Positions 1 to 5,840 of a DNA stretch of 5,977 bases are shown one piece after another. Where the stretch lies: positions 1-5,977 of the forward strand of contig JAUXBK010000167.1 in assembly GCA_030619405.1 (NCBI GenBank), in the 5' to 3' direction. Each line of letters opens with the position of its first letter. The stretch's first letter is position 1. The notes beneath the pieces were generated by a model. It searched no databases. It saw only the letters and a list, made by a program, of their open reading frames with translations, and was not told the origin of the DNA. The translations under genes were made by a program, and so were the position numbers. Source of the stretch: Sedimenticola sp. Its GTDB lineage: Bacteria; Pseudomonadota; Gammaproteobacteria; Chromatiales; Chromatiaceae.

Positions 1-41
1 ACAAGATTGCTCAAGATTTACAGGTCTTTCGTACAATGTAT

Positions 42-77
42 TCCTGTAAATCCTGAAAATCATGTTAATCCTGTCTA
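42..77. repeat. Four imperfect 9-bp tandem repeats (consensus TCCTGTAAA)
   Basis: Four consecutive 9-mers can be read: TCCTGTAAA (42-50), TCCTGAAAA (51-59), TCATGTTAA (60-68) and TCCTGTCTA (69-77). The inverse motif GATTTACAGG at 15-24 is the exact reverse complement of 43-52, so 11-24 and 43-56 can form a 14-bp stem with one mismatch around an 18-nt loop. The block lies beyond the 3' end of the cpdA-like gene, where such a hairpin could affect transcript ends, but it has no T-tract. From memory, similar ACAGGATTTACAGGAT-type intergenic repeats occur in many environmental bacteria; no function is assigned here. Confidence 0.6.
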
Positions 78-142
78 ATTATGGAGATGATTTTGAGTTG
101 AAATGGAGAGGTCTGCTATCTACAAAATTATTCTAATCTTTT

Positions 143-163
143 CCTAGTACCTAGTACCTAGTA
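143..163. repeat. Heptamer tandem repeat (CCTAGTA x3)
   Basis: Three perfect head-to-tail copies of CCTAGTA are followed by a partial fourth (CCT at 164-166). They end 14 bases before the stop codon of the cpdA-like gene on the opposite strand. Bases 1-179 otherwise show no ORF, RNA gene or promoter I can support. Short heptamer arrays of this kind usually vary in copy number between strains; that is general knowledge and not something seen here. Confidence 0.7.
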
Positions 164-179
164 CCTGTATTTACCTGCC

Positions 180-1031
180 TTAATATCCCGCTGATCTCAG
201 ATCCAGCTCCACAGGCGTGGCGGCGAGACGCTTGATGCCACTGCGAATGGTGCCATCGGGAAGCATCTCCATCCAGCGCAGGCCGGGTGCCTGCGGGTCT
301 ATGCCGAAATCGTCCTGGCGGGGGGTGAACTGGATGCAGGTGGAGGGGGTTCCCATCAGTCTGACCCCGCGGCGATACTGTTCGAAAGACTGGTGTATGT
401 GGCCCCAGAGCACTCCACGGACATTGTGGTGGCGATCGATCACGCGGAAGAAATCATCCGGGTTTTCCAGCGCCATCCGGTCCATCCAACGGCTGCCCAC
501 GGTGGTTGTGTGGTGATGGAGGCTGATCAGGACATGGAGATCCGGGTGCTGTGCCAGGCTCTGCTCCAGCAGGGCGAGTTCGCCGCGCTCCAGGCGGCCC
601 TGTTCGTATCCGCGAATGGTGGAGTCGAGTAGAATCACCAGCCAGTTACGGTGTCGAAACATTTTGGCCGTGGTTACCATTCCGCCCTGGATGCAGCGGT
701 TCATGGTCTCGGGGATGTCGTGGTTGCCGGGCAGGCAGTGAACCGGAATACGCAGGGCCTCGAAGCGCTCCCGCAGTCGGTTGTAGCCGGCCGGGGTGGC
801 GTCATGCACCAGGTCGCCGGTGGCGAGCAACAGATCCGCGGGCCAGAACTCCTGTCTGGCCATCTGCAACACCTGATCGAAGGTCTGCTGAGTGTTGACT
901 CCCGCCAGGCAGCCGTTCGGGTCGGCATAGATATGACAGTCGGTGAGGTGCAGGATGTGCAGCCCCAACCCCGGCGAGGGGTTGTGGGTCCTCGGTGCCT
1001 GGTCGGGCAGGCTGCTGCTCTTCTGAAACAT
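180..1031 (-). CDS. cpdA: 3',5'-cyclic-AMP phosphodiesterase (CpdA-like metallophosphoesterase)
   Basis: Predicted to hydrolyse cAMP to 5'-AMP in the cytoplasm, limiting cAMP-CRP signalling. The protein carries the full calcineurin-like metal-site set. Numbered from the longest possible start (1106), these are D56-x-H58 (TDCH), G97-D98 (ATGDLVHD), G127-N-H-D130 (PGNHD), H197-H199 (LHHH) and G235-H-I-H238. The CpdA signature TPSTCIQF and an SAGY C-terminus close to the EGY end of E. coli CpdA are also present. I prefer the start at 1031 (MFQKSSS..., 283 aa), because E. coli CpdA has 275 aa and the 25 extra residues from 1106 have no counterpart there. Neither start has a good ribosome site. 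A TATACT box on the minus strand at 1097-1092 lies between the two starts and would fit the shorter form, though no -35 partner is clear. It diverges from oxyR. A related class III phosphodiesterase with another nucleotide substrate cannot be excluded. Confidence 0.88.
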   Translation of the reverse strand: MFQKSSSLPDQAPRTHNPSPGLGLHILHLTDCHIYADPNGCLAGVNTQQTFDQVLQMARQEFWPADLLLATGDLVHDATPAGYNRLRERFEALRIPVHCLPGNHDIPETMNRCIQGGMVTTAKMFRHRNWLVILLDSTIRGYEQGRLERGELALLEQSLAQHPDLHVLISLHHHTTTVGSRWMDRMALENPDDFFRVIDRHHNVRGVLWGHIHQSFEQYRRGVRLMGTPSTCIQFTPRQDDFGIDPQAPGLRWMEMLPDGTIRSGIKRLAATPVELDLRSAGY

Positions 1032-1168
1032 GGAGTTTTTGTCTGTTCCCACCGGTAAGGGATGAAATCTGGCTGTACGGTCGTTCCTGATAGTATATTC
1101 CGGCATGGGGCGTCGCAGGTTCCGAACAGATACAATATCTGCGCTGCACTGTGAACCACGCCTCCCGT

Positions 1169-1288
1169 TGCTAAATGTAACCGTTCACTCCCCCCAGTGT
1201 GTAGGTGCGAATTTATTCGCACTTGGCCGAATGAATTCGGCCCTACAGCGTGGATCCCACACAGGGGTCTGAACGGTTACTGCTAAAT
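1169..1288. mobile_element. 104-bp MITE (1177-1280) with 8-bp target duplications
   Basis: The element runs from 1177 to 1280. Its ends are perfect 11-bp inverted repeats, GTAACCGTTCA (1177-1187) and TGAACGGTTAC (1270-1280). Counting on with mismatches (shared CCCC and GTG), 19 of the first 25 positions match. Immediately outside are identical 8-bp direct repeats TGCTAAAT (1169-1176 and 1281-1288), the mark of a transposition event. There is no room for a transposase, so it must be moved in trans. Ends beginning GTAA with 8-bp duplications are typical of the IS66 family; that assignment is inference. It sits between the divergent cpdA-like gene and oxyR, 111 bp upstream of the oxyR start. Most of the 360-bp gap between these genes is this element plus the AT-rich dyad at 1325-1349. 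Confidence 0.9.
1200..1247. repeat. REP-like double hairpin inside the MITE
   Basis: An outer 6-bp stem (TGTAGG 1200-1205 with CCTACA 1242-1247) encloses two perfect 7-bp hairpins. These are GTGCGAA/TTCGCAC (1205-1211/1216-1222, loop TTTA) and GGCCGAA/TTCGGCC (1225-1231/1236-1242, loop TGAA). The result is a three-way-junction shape as single-stranded DNA or RNA. It resembles REP-type bimorphic repeats known from gammaproteobacterial genomes and occupies the centre of the miniature transposon. Confidence 0.75.
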
Positions 1289-1324
1289 CGTCATACACAT
1301 GGGAAGTATGGTGGTAATTCGCAA

Positions 1325-1349
1325 GTAGTTTAAACTATTTTTAAGCTAT
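1325..1349. promoter_or_regulatory. Possible OxyR autoregulatory site / oxyR control region
   Basis: A perfect 12-bp palindrome TAGTTTAAACTA (1326-1337) lies within GTAG-N6-CTAT (1325-1338). A second CTAT follows at 1346-1349, 11 bp after the first. Known OxyR sites are spaced ATAG...CTAT elements about one helical turn apart, and OxyR commonly regulates its own gene, so the position 43 bp upstream of the start is suitable. The half-site spacing is one base short of the classic pattern and the fourth element is missing. A TATTCT at 1347-1352 could be a -10 box. Tentative. Confidence 0.35.
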
Positions 1350-1391
1350 TCTTGGCCTGTTTGTGGGCTGAGTCACGAACTGGTTACGGAA

Positions 1392-2333
1392 ATGACACTG
1401 AATGAACTTCGTTACGCCGTCGCTGTTGCCCGCGAGCGCCACTTCGGGCGAGCGGCGGAGCAGTGCTTCATCAGTCAGCCGACACTGAGCGTGGCGGTTA
1501 AGAAACTGGAAGAGGAGCTCGGTCTCCCGCTGTTCGAGCGGGGGCAGGGTGATGTGAGCGTCACCCCGGCCGGCGAGCAGATCATCGCCCAGGCGCAGCG
1601 GGTACTGGAACAGGCCGATGCCATACGGGAAATGGCGAGACAGGGCCAGGACCAGCTGACCGGTCCGCTGCGGGTGGCGGCCATATACACCATCGGTCCC
1701 TATCTTTTCCCCGGGCTGGTGCCGGCGCTGGCGGAGCGGGCTCCGGGGATGCCCTTGATCATCCAGGAGAACTACACGGCGGTAGTTTCGGAGCAGCTGA
1801 AACGGGGTGAGTTGGATGTGATCATCATTTCGCTCCCGTTCGATGAGCCGGGCATCGAGACCCGACCGATCTACCGGGAACCGTTCGAGGTATTGTTGCC
1901 CCATTCCCATCCCTGGGGCAAACGGGCGGCAATCGATCCAAAGGAGCTGGATCAGGAACGGGTCCTGCTGTTGGGGCAGGGGCACTGCTTCAGAGATCAG
2001 GTGGTGGAGGCGTGTCCGGGCTGTCTGCAGCCCGTGGCGTCCGGGCAGGGGGTGCAGGAAAACTTCGAGGGTGGTTCGCTGGAGACCATTCGCTACATGG
2101 TGGCCAGTGGTATCGGCATTACCGTGTTGCCGAAGACAGCGGCAGCACTGGACCGCCTGCCCCGGGGGATGCTCCAGGTGAAGCCGTTTCGGGGCAAGCG
2201 GATACCGAGCCGCACCGTGGCCCTGGCCTGGCGCCGCACTTTTCCCAGACCACAGGTGGTGAAGGTGCTGGCGGAGGCGATACAGGCGTCCGGGCTTCAG
2301 GGAGTGGAGATGCTAGGAGCCTGCAGGGCTTGA
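1392..2333 (+). CDS. oxyR: LysR-family peroxide-sensing regulator OxyR
   Basis: Redox-sensing transcription factor that typically activates catalase, peroxiredoxin and related genes when H2O2 oxidises it. Residues 1-60 form the LysR winged helix-turn-helix (RHFGRAAEQCFISQPTLS, then VKKLEEELGLPLFER), and about 90-300 the ligand-type sensing domain. The sensor cysteines are at exactly the E. coli positions: H198-C199-F-R201-D202 ... C208, with Thr100 (YTIGPYL) also kept. GSLETIRYMVASGIGITVLP (229-248) is the usual OxyR core. Length is 313 aa against 305 in E. coli. A third cysteine, C211, gives C208-P-G-C211. The start is chosen by this numbering match; the GGA directly before it (1388-1390) is too close to be a good ribosome site. 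It diverges from the cpdA-like gene and converges on fabA. No katG, ahpC or recG is adjacent in this window. Confidence 0.93.
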   Translation: MTLNELRYAVAVARERHFGRAAEQCFISQPTLSVAVKKLEEELGLPLFERGQGDVSVTPAGEQIIAQAQRVLEQADAIREMARQGQDQLTGPLRVAAIYTIGPYLFPGLVPALAERAPGMPLIIQENYTAVVSEQLKRGELDVIIISLPFDEPGIETRPIYREPFEVLLPHSHPWGKRAAIDPKELDQERVLLLGQGHCFRDQVVEACPGCLQPVASGQGVQENFEGGSLETIRYMVASGIGITVLPKTAAALDRLPRGMLQVKPFRGKRIPSRTVALAWRRTFPRPQVVKVLAEAIQASGLQGVEMLGACRA

Positions 2334-2370
2334 TGCTTTTACGAACGATAAAATATGTTATAAACGGGTA

Positions 2371-2508
2371 GGATGCGGTGAGATCGTTCGGCAGTTGAAT
2401 GCTCCTGCAAAACTGCACTCCCGCCTTCCATGGCGGTTCTGGTGGATCCGCTTAGCTTGATCCACCCTACCCATTTTCACGGAGTTATTGAGAAGTTACA
2501 CCGCATCC
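2371..2508. repeat. Inverted repeat GGATGCGGTG / CACCGCATCC framing intergenic repeats
   Basis: GGATGCGGTG (2371-2380) and its exact complement CACCGCATCC (2499-2508) bracket most of the 207-bp gap between convergent oxyR and fabA. Inside lie GCAGTT/AACTGC (2391-2396/2411-2416), CCGCC/GGCGG (2421-2425/2432-2436), and the element fragment at 2440-2499. The outer pair looks like a REP-type hairpin whose loop has been filled by later insertions. Any of the inner hairpins could help end transcription from both sides, but none has a proper T-run right after the stem. Confidence 0.55.
2440..2499. mobile_element. Right-half fragment of second MITE family
   Basis: Bases 2464-2498 match 5943-5977 in the same orientation with a single mismatch over 35 bp, and homology continues more loosely leftwards (GTGGATCCG in both). 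The fragment contains a REP-like hairpin GGTGGATC/GATCCACC (2441-2448/2459-2466) with a 10-nt loop. It ends in TGAGAAGTTAC (2489-2499), the reverse complement of a GTAACTTCTCA terminus. No matching left terminus or target duplication is visible, so this copy seems truncated or rearranged. Confidence 0.7.
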
Positions 2509-2540
2509 GATCAGTTTGCAGGATCTAGGTGACAGGGTGA

Positions 2541-3056
2541 TTAAAAGTTGTCGGTGTTGGTAAACAGCCCCACCCGCAGGTCTTTGGCCGCATAGATCTC
2601 GCGGCCGTCCACCTGCATCACCCCGTCTGCCACGCCCAACACCAGCTTACGGCTGATTACCCGTTTCATATTAAGGTGGTAGGTCACCTTCGTCGCTGTC
2701 GGCAGGACCTGTCCGGTGAATTTGACCTCGCCTACGCCGAGGGCACGGCCGTGCCCCGGGTTACCAATCCAGGCGAGGAAGAAACCCACTGCCTGCCACA
2801 TGGCATCCAGTCCGAGACACCCCGGCATGACCGGGTCACCGGGAAAATGGCATCCAAAAAACCAGAGATCGGGCGTGATATCCAGCTCCGCCTGGATCTC
2901 CCCTTTACCGTATTGACCACCTGTATCGGCGATATGGGTGATCCGGTCCATCATCAGCATATTGGGGATCGGCAGCTGAGCGTTACCCGGCCCGAACATC
3001 TTTCCCTGGCCGCACTCCAGTAGTTCCTCTCTCGTAAAGCTCTGTTCTTTTGCCAT
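2541..3056 (-). CDS. fabA: 3-hydroxydecanoyl-ACP dehydratase/isomerase FabA
   Basis: Cytosolic enzyme of type II fatty acid synthesis. It dehydrates (R)-3-hydroxydecanoyl-ACP to trans-2-decenoyl-ACP and isomerises this to cis-3-decenoyl-ACP, the entry to unsaturated fatty acids. At 171 aa it is full length (E. coli 172). The single hot-dog fold carries catalytic His70 (WFFGCHFPGDPVMPG) and Asp84 (GCLGLDAMWQ), and the conserved RALGVGEVKFTGQVLPTA stretch follows. The isomerase signature distinguishes it from FabZ, which lacks this length and GCLGLDAMW pattern. AGGAA (minus strand, 3070-3066) is the ribosome site, 9 nt before the ATG. It starts 23 bp after the proS stop, so the two are probably co-transcribed. 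The usual partner fabB is not next to it; convergent oxyR is. FabA needs a FabB-type synthase somewhere in the genome to feed elongation. Confidence 0.97.
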   Translation of the reverse strand: MAKEQSFTREELLECGQGKMFGPGNAQLPIPNMLMMDRITHIADTGGQYGKGEIQAELDITPDLWFFGCHFPGDPVMPGCLGLDAMWQAVGFFLAWIGNPGHGRALGVGEVKFTGQVLPTATKVTYHLNMKRVISRKLVLGVADGVMQVDGREIYAAKDLRVGLFTNTDNF

Positions 3057-3079
3057 GAAATCACTTTCCTAGGTAGTCA

Positions 3080-4807
3080 TCAGCCGATCGTCGCATCCAG
3101 CCGCTCGCGCAGCAGTGGAACGATCTCGTCGATCCCGATCATGCTGTTCTCGTGCTCGGTGCGGGCCCGGTACTCCACCTTGCCCTGGTCCAGCGCCCGC
3201 TCCCCGATCACCACCCGGTGAGGGATGCCGATCAGCTCCATGTCCGCGAACATGAAGCCCGGACGCACATCCCGGTCGTCCAGCAGTACCTCGATACCCG
3301 CATCATTCAGCTGCTGATAGAGCGCTTCGGCTGCCTCGTGCACCCGCTGGGATTTGGACATCTTCATCGGCAGCAGCGCAACCTGGAACGGCGCGATAGC
3401 GGCGGGCCAGATGATGCCGTGCCCGTCGTGGTTCTGCTCGATGGCGGCCGCCACCACCCGGGAGACGCCGATGCCGTAGCAGCCCATGGTCATTGCCAGG
3501 GCGCGGCCGGACTCGTCCAGCACCGTGGCGCCCATCGCCTCGCTGTATTTCTTCCCCAGCTGGAAGATGTGGCCCACCTCGATACCCCGGGCGATGGTCA
3601 GCACCCCCTTCCCGTCCGGGCTGAGGTCCCCCTCCACCACACTGCGGATATCCGCCACTTGCGGTAGGGGGAGGTCGCGCTCCCAGTTGACACCGAAGAA
3701 GTGCTGGTGGTCGATGTTCGCACCGACACTGAAGTCCGCCATCACCGCCACACTGCAGTCGACGATGCAGGGCAGGGACAGGTTGACCGGGCCCAGTGAG
3801 CCGGCCCCCGCCCCAATGGCCTCGCGGATCTCTTCATCGCTGGCGAACCGCAGCGGGCTCGCCACCTGGGGCAGTTTCCCTGCCTTGAGTTCGTTGAGCT
3901 CATGGTCGCCGCGCACCACCAGTGCGACCAGCTCAGAGTCCACCGCTTCCGAGGCGGCGACGATCAGGGTCTTGGCCGTGCGTTCGATCGGCAGGCCGAA
4001 CTGCTCCACCAGATCCTGGATGGTCTTGGCATCCAAGGTCTCCACCAGGTGCATCTCTTCGCCGGGGGCCGGTCGCTCCGTTACCGGCGCGACTGCTTCC
4101 GCCGCCTCCACATTGGCGGCGTAGTCGCTGTCGCTGGAGAAGGCGATGGCGTCTTCGCCCGAGTCGGCCAGTACATGGAACTCGTGAGACCGGCTGCCCC
4201 CGATGGCGCCGCTGTCCGCCTGCACCGCCCGGAACTCGAGGCCACAGCGCTCGAAGATACGGCTGTAGGCCTGGTGCATCCGGTCATAGGTCTGCTGCAG
4301 CGACGCCTGACTGGTGTGGAAGGAGTAGGCGTCCTTCATCAGGAACTCCCGGGCGCGCATCACACCGAAGCGGGGCCGGATCTCATCCCGGAACTTGGTC
4401 TGGATCTGGTAGAAATTGATCGGGAGCTGTTTATAGCTCTGCAGCTCGTTGCGCGCCAGATCGGTAATGATCTCTTCGTGGGTGGGGCCGAAACAGAAAT
4501 CCCGATTGTGGCGGTCGCGCATGCGCAGCAGCTCCGGGCCATACTCTTCCCAGCGCCCGGACTCCTGCCACAGCCCTGCCGGCTGCACCGCCGGCATCAG
4601 CAGCTCCAGGGCGCCGGCCCGGTCCATCTCCTGGCGGACGATGTTTTCCACCTTTTTCAGCACCCTCAAACCCAGCGGCAGCCAAGTGTAGAGGCCAGCC
4701 GCCAGTTTTCGGATCAGCCCGGCACGCAGCATCATCCGGTGACTGGCGATCTCAGCGTCGGAAGGGGTCTCCTTGAGAGTCTGGAGTGGAAATCGAGAGG
4801 TACGCAT
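3080..4807 (-). CDS. proS: Prolyl-tRNA synthetase (bacterial type, with editing insertion)
   Basis: Charges tRNA-Pro with proline in the cytoplasm and edits Ala-tRNA-Pro. At 575 aa it matches E. coli ProRS (572). The N-terminal class II core has motif 1 around 38-85 (GLYTWLPLG...MPAVQPAGLWQESGRW). Motif 2 is around 104-163 (FGPTHEE with T109 and E111, FRDEIRPRFGVMRAREFLMKDAYSFH). The YbaK-like INS editing domain spans about 224-407 with Lys279 (RTAKTLIV) and a G336-xxx-P340 loop. Motif 3 is MGCYGIGVSR with Cys443, then the anticodon-binding domain from about 475 to the end (LLDDRDVRPGFMFAD). Start MRTSRFPLQT is the family's usual N-terminus. The ribosome site is weak. No T-box leader is seen, as expected outside Gram-positives. 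It leads a likely proS-fabA pair, with a 160-bp gap upstream to the MIF-like gene. Confidence 0.98.
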   Translation of the reverse strand: MRTSRFPLQTLKETPSDAEIASHRMMLRAGLIRKLAAGLYTWLPLGLRVLKKVENIVRQEMDRAGALELLMPAVQPAGLWQESGRWEEYGPELLRMRDRHNRDFCFGPTHEEIITDLARNELQSYKQLPINFYQIQTKFRDEIRPRFGVMRAREFLMKDAYSFHTSQASLQQTYDRMHQAYSRIFERCGLEFRAVQADSGAIGGSRSHEFHVLADSGEDAIAFSSDSDYAANVEAAEAVAPVTERPAPGEEMHLVETLDAKTIQDLVEQFGLPIERTAKTLIVAASEAVDSELVALVVRGDHELNELKAGKLPQVASPLRFASDEEIREAIGAGAGSLGPVNLSLPCIVDCSVAVMADFSVGANIDHQHFFGVNWERDLPLPQVADIRSVVEGDLSPDGKGVLTIARGIEVGHIFQLGKKYSEAMGATVLDESGRALAMTMGCYGIGVSRVVAAAIEQNHDGHGIIWPAAIAPFQVALLPMKMSKSQRVHEAAEALYQQLNDAGIEVLLDDRDVRPGFMFADMELIGIPHRVVIGERALDQGKVEYRARTEHENSMIGIDEIVPLLRERLDATIG

Positions 4808-4906
4808 TGAGGGGTCCAGTGGTTGTGATCTGATACGGTCCGGGTCAAGCGAATCCAGGCATTTGCAACGGGCGTCGTCCCGAATTCAGCCACTCATTCT
4901 AACAGG

Positions 4907-4947
4907 CTGGGAGCAAACACTCACCTCTGGAAGGAGTGTAAACCCAG
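4907..4947. terminator. Nested hairpin between the MIF-like gene and proS
   Basis: CTGGG (4907-4911) pairs with CCCAG (4943-4947), and inside it ACACTC (4917-4922) pairs exactly with GAGTGT (4934-4939) around an 11-nt loop. It lies 20-60 bp past the stop of the MIF-like gene and upstream of proS. It could be an RNA 3'-end structure that stops or slows transcripts from the upstream pair. There is no T-run following it, so a standard intrinsic terminator is not supported. Confidence 0.35.
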
Positions 4948-4967
4948 GGTATCGAAGGATGAAGCGA

Positions 4968-5318
4968 TCAGCGAGCAAAAGTGGTGCTGTTCCAGCCCCA
5001 CAGATCCCGCTCGGCGTCCGAGAATTCGATGTAGATCCGCCGCTCCGGGATGGCGAGCTCCTCGGTGACTAGTCGGCACAGCTCTGCCGACAGGGTGCCG
5101 GTCCGGTCCCGGGGCAGGCCGATGCTCTTCAGCTCCAGGTAGGCGAGGGGCTCGGGGCTGCCCCCGAACAGCATCTCCTGGCCATGCTCCAGCATCACCA
5201 TCACATAGGATTCCGGTTTGCCCAGCAGTTCTGCCACCCGGGATGATGCCTTTGCCATCAGGGGGCTGCGCTGTTCCGGGTCGATCTCCCGGTTGGTCGT
5301 TATCTTCAGCAGTGGCAT
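4968..5318 (-). CDS. MIF-family protein (macrophage migration inhibitory factor / phenylpyruvate tautomerase-like)
   Basis: Small tautomerase-superfamily protein. Animal MIF and D-dopachrome tautomerase enolise phenylpyruvate and dopachrome; the natural substrate of bacterial members is generally unknown. The 116 aa align end to end with MIF. The catalytic proline follows the initiator Met (MPLL). A lysine sits in GKPESYVMV (K34, matching MIF Lys32), KSIG at 64-67 matches the Ile64 pocket strand, and Y96 matches Tyr95. The GWNSTTFA tail (108-115) is the MIF trimer-contact end. MIF's CALC redox motif is absent (LAYL here), and the Asn97 position is Glu98. A very strong ribosome site AGGGAGGGGA (minus strand, 5332-5323) lies in the 15-bp gap after the DUF4124 gene, so the two are likely one transcript. 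Tautomerase activity is plausible from the residues but unproven. Confidence 0.88.
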   Translation of the reverse strand: MPLLKITTNREIDPEQRSPLMAKASSRVAELLGKPESYVMVMLEHGQEMLFGGSPEPLAYLELKSIGLPRDRTGTLSAELCRLVTEELAIPERRIYIEFSDAERDLWGWNSTTFAR

Positions 5319-5333
5319 GGTCTCCCCTCCCTG

Positions 5334-5792
5334 TTACTCCCCACAGGAGCGTTTTATCATCTGCTCCGCCTCGCTTATCCGCTGCTGGCGCTGCTCTTCC
5401 GTCAAGCGGTGGTACTCCCCATCCGGGGTGCGGTACCGACGACGGGTCGATGCCTGCAGTATCTCGTAGTTGTGCTTTGCTGCAGCACAGTTTTTCTCGT
5501 TGACGGCCTCTATCTCGGTCGCCTTTTCCCGGGTCTCTTCCTGCTCCTTACGGATGATGGCATCCTGCTCCTGCATCTGCCGGGCCTTCTGTTCCTGTTC
5601 ACGCACCAGTGCCCCGTCGCCCAGGGCGGGGGCCTGGGGTATCGGGGTTCTCACCGCATTGGTGGAGTCAGGGGGAGTTGTCTGGGAGAAATGGGTGACC
5701 CCGTCGGCATCCACCCATTGATACATCTCCGCGGTCGCGGGGGCGATCCAGAGAAGGCAGATGATGAGGGCAACGTAGCGATACAGGTTCAT
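5334..5792 (-). CDS. Exported DUF4124-domain protein, coiled-coil
   Basis: Function unknown. Residues 1-21 form a signal peptide (MNLYRYVALIICLLWIAPATA) with cleavage likely after the ATA. It is followed by a short DUF4124-type domain (YQWVDADGVTHFSQTTPP, 24-41), common in small periplasmic proteins of Gammaproteobacteria. Residues about 62-100 are rich in E, Q, K and R and should form a helix or coiled coil. The C-terminal part has two cysteines (C102 and C150) that could form a disulfide after export. It includes RYRTPDGEYHRLTEEQRQQR (119-138), a stretch often seen in this family. GGGA (minus strand, 5802-5799) sits 6 nt before the ATG. A TTGAGA-N16-TATACA promoter candidate lies just upstream. 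It is probably first in a transcript with the MIF-like gene. Confidence 0.85.
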   Translation of the reverse strand: MNLYRYVALIICLLWIAPATAEMYQWVDADGVTHFSQTTPPDSTNAVRTPIPQAPALGDGALVREQEQKARQMQEQDAIIRKEQEETREKATEIEAVNEKNCAAAKHNYEILQASTRRRYRTPDGEYHRLTEEQRQQRISEAEQMIKRSCGE

Positions 5793-5812
5793 GATATATC
5801 CCGGAAAATGGC

Positions 5813-5840
5813 TGTATAGTCACAGAATGTATTCTCTCAA
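5813..5840 (-). promoter_or_regulatory. Sigma70-like promoter for the DUF4124-MIF pair
   Basis: On the minus strand TTGAGA (5840-5835, 5 of 6 to consensus) is followed after 16 bp by TATACA (5818-5813, 4 of 6). Transcription would begin near 5806, giving a leader of about 14 nt that still includes the GGGA ribosome site. The -35 box lies inside the terminal repeat of the miniature element that begins at 5829. Confidence 0.5.

Noticed and set aside
42..163. CRISPR-like array
   Set aside because: Repeats are 7-9 bp and directly adjacent, with no spacers and no cas genes.
1032..1106. 25-residue N-terminal extension of the cpdA-like protein
   Set aside because: Possible in frame, but absent from E. 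coli CpdA and with no good ribosome site, so the 1031 start is preferred. Not excluded.
701..1222. 173-codon minus-strand ORF overlapping the start of the cpdA-like gene and the MITE
   Set aside because: Alternative frame of the cpdA-like gene with no domain; its upstream part runs through transposon sequence.
1341..1985. 214-codon minus-strand ORF opposite oxyR
   Set aside because: Antisense shadow of the oxyR coding frame; low-complexity composition and no recognisable domain.
2441..2477. Intrinsic terminator formed by the GGTGGATC/GATCCACC hairpin and the later TTTT
   Set aside because: The short T-run is 7 bases past the stem and only 4 long, and the sequence is explained as part of a MITE fragment. 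A role in termination remains possible.
3902..4810. 302-codon plus-strand ORF opposite proS
   Set aside because: It lies wholly antisense to an unmistakable proS, is rich in His, Gln, Gly and Arg as expected from a high-GC complementary frame, and resembles no family.
4808..4967. T-box, riboswitch or clear promoter ahead of proS
   Set aside because: No specifier or antiterminator structure is visible and T-boxes are not expected in this lineage. TTGACC (minus strand, 4849-4844) has no good -10 partner at 16-18 bp.
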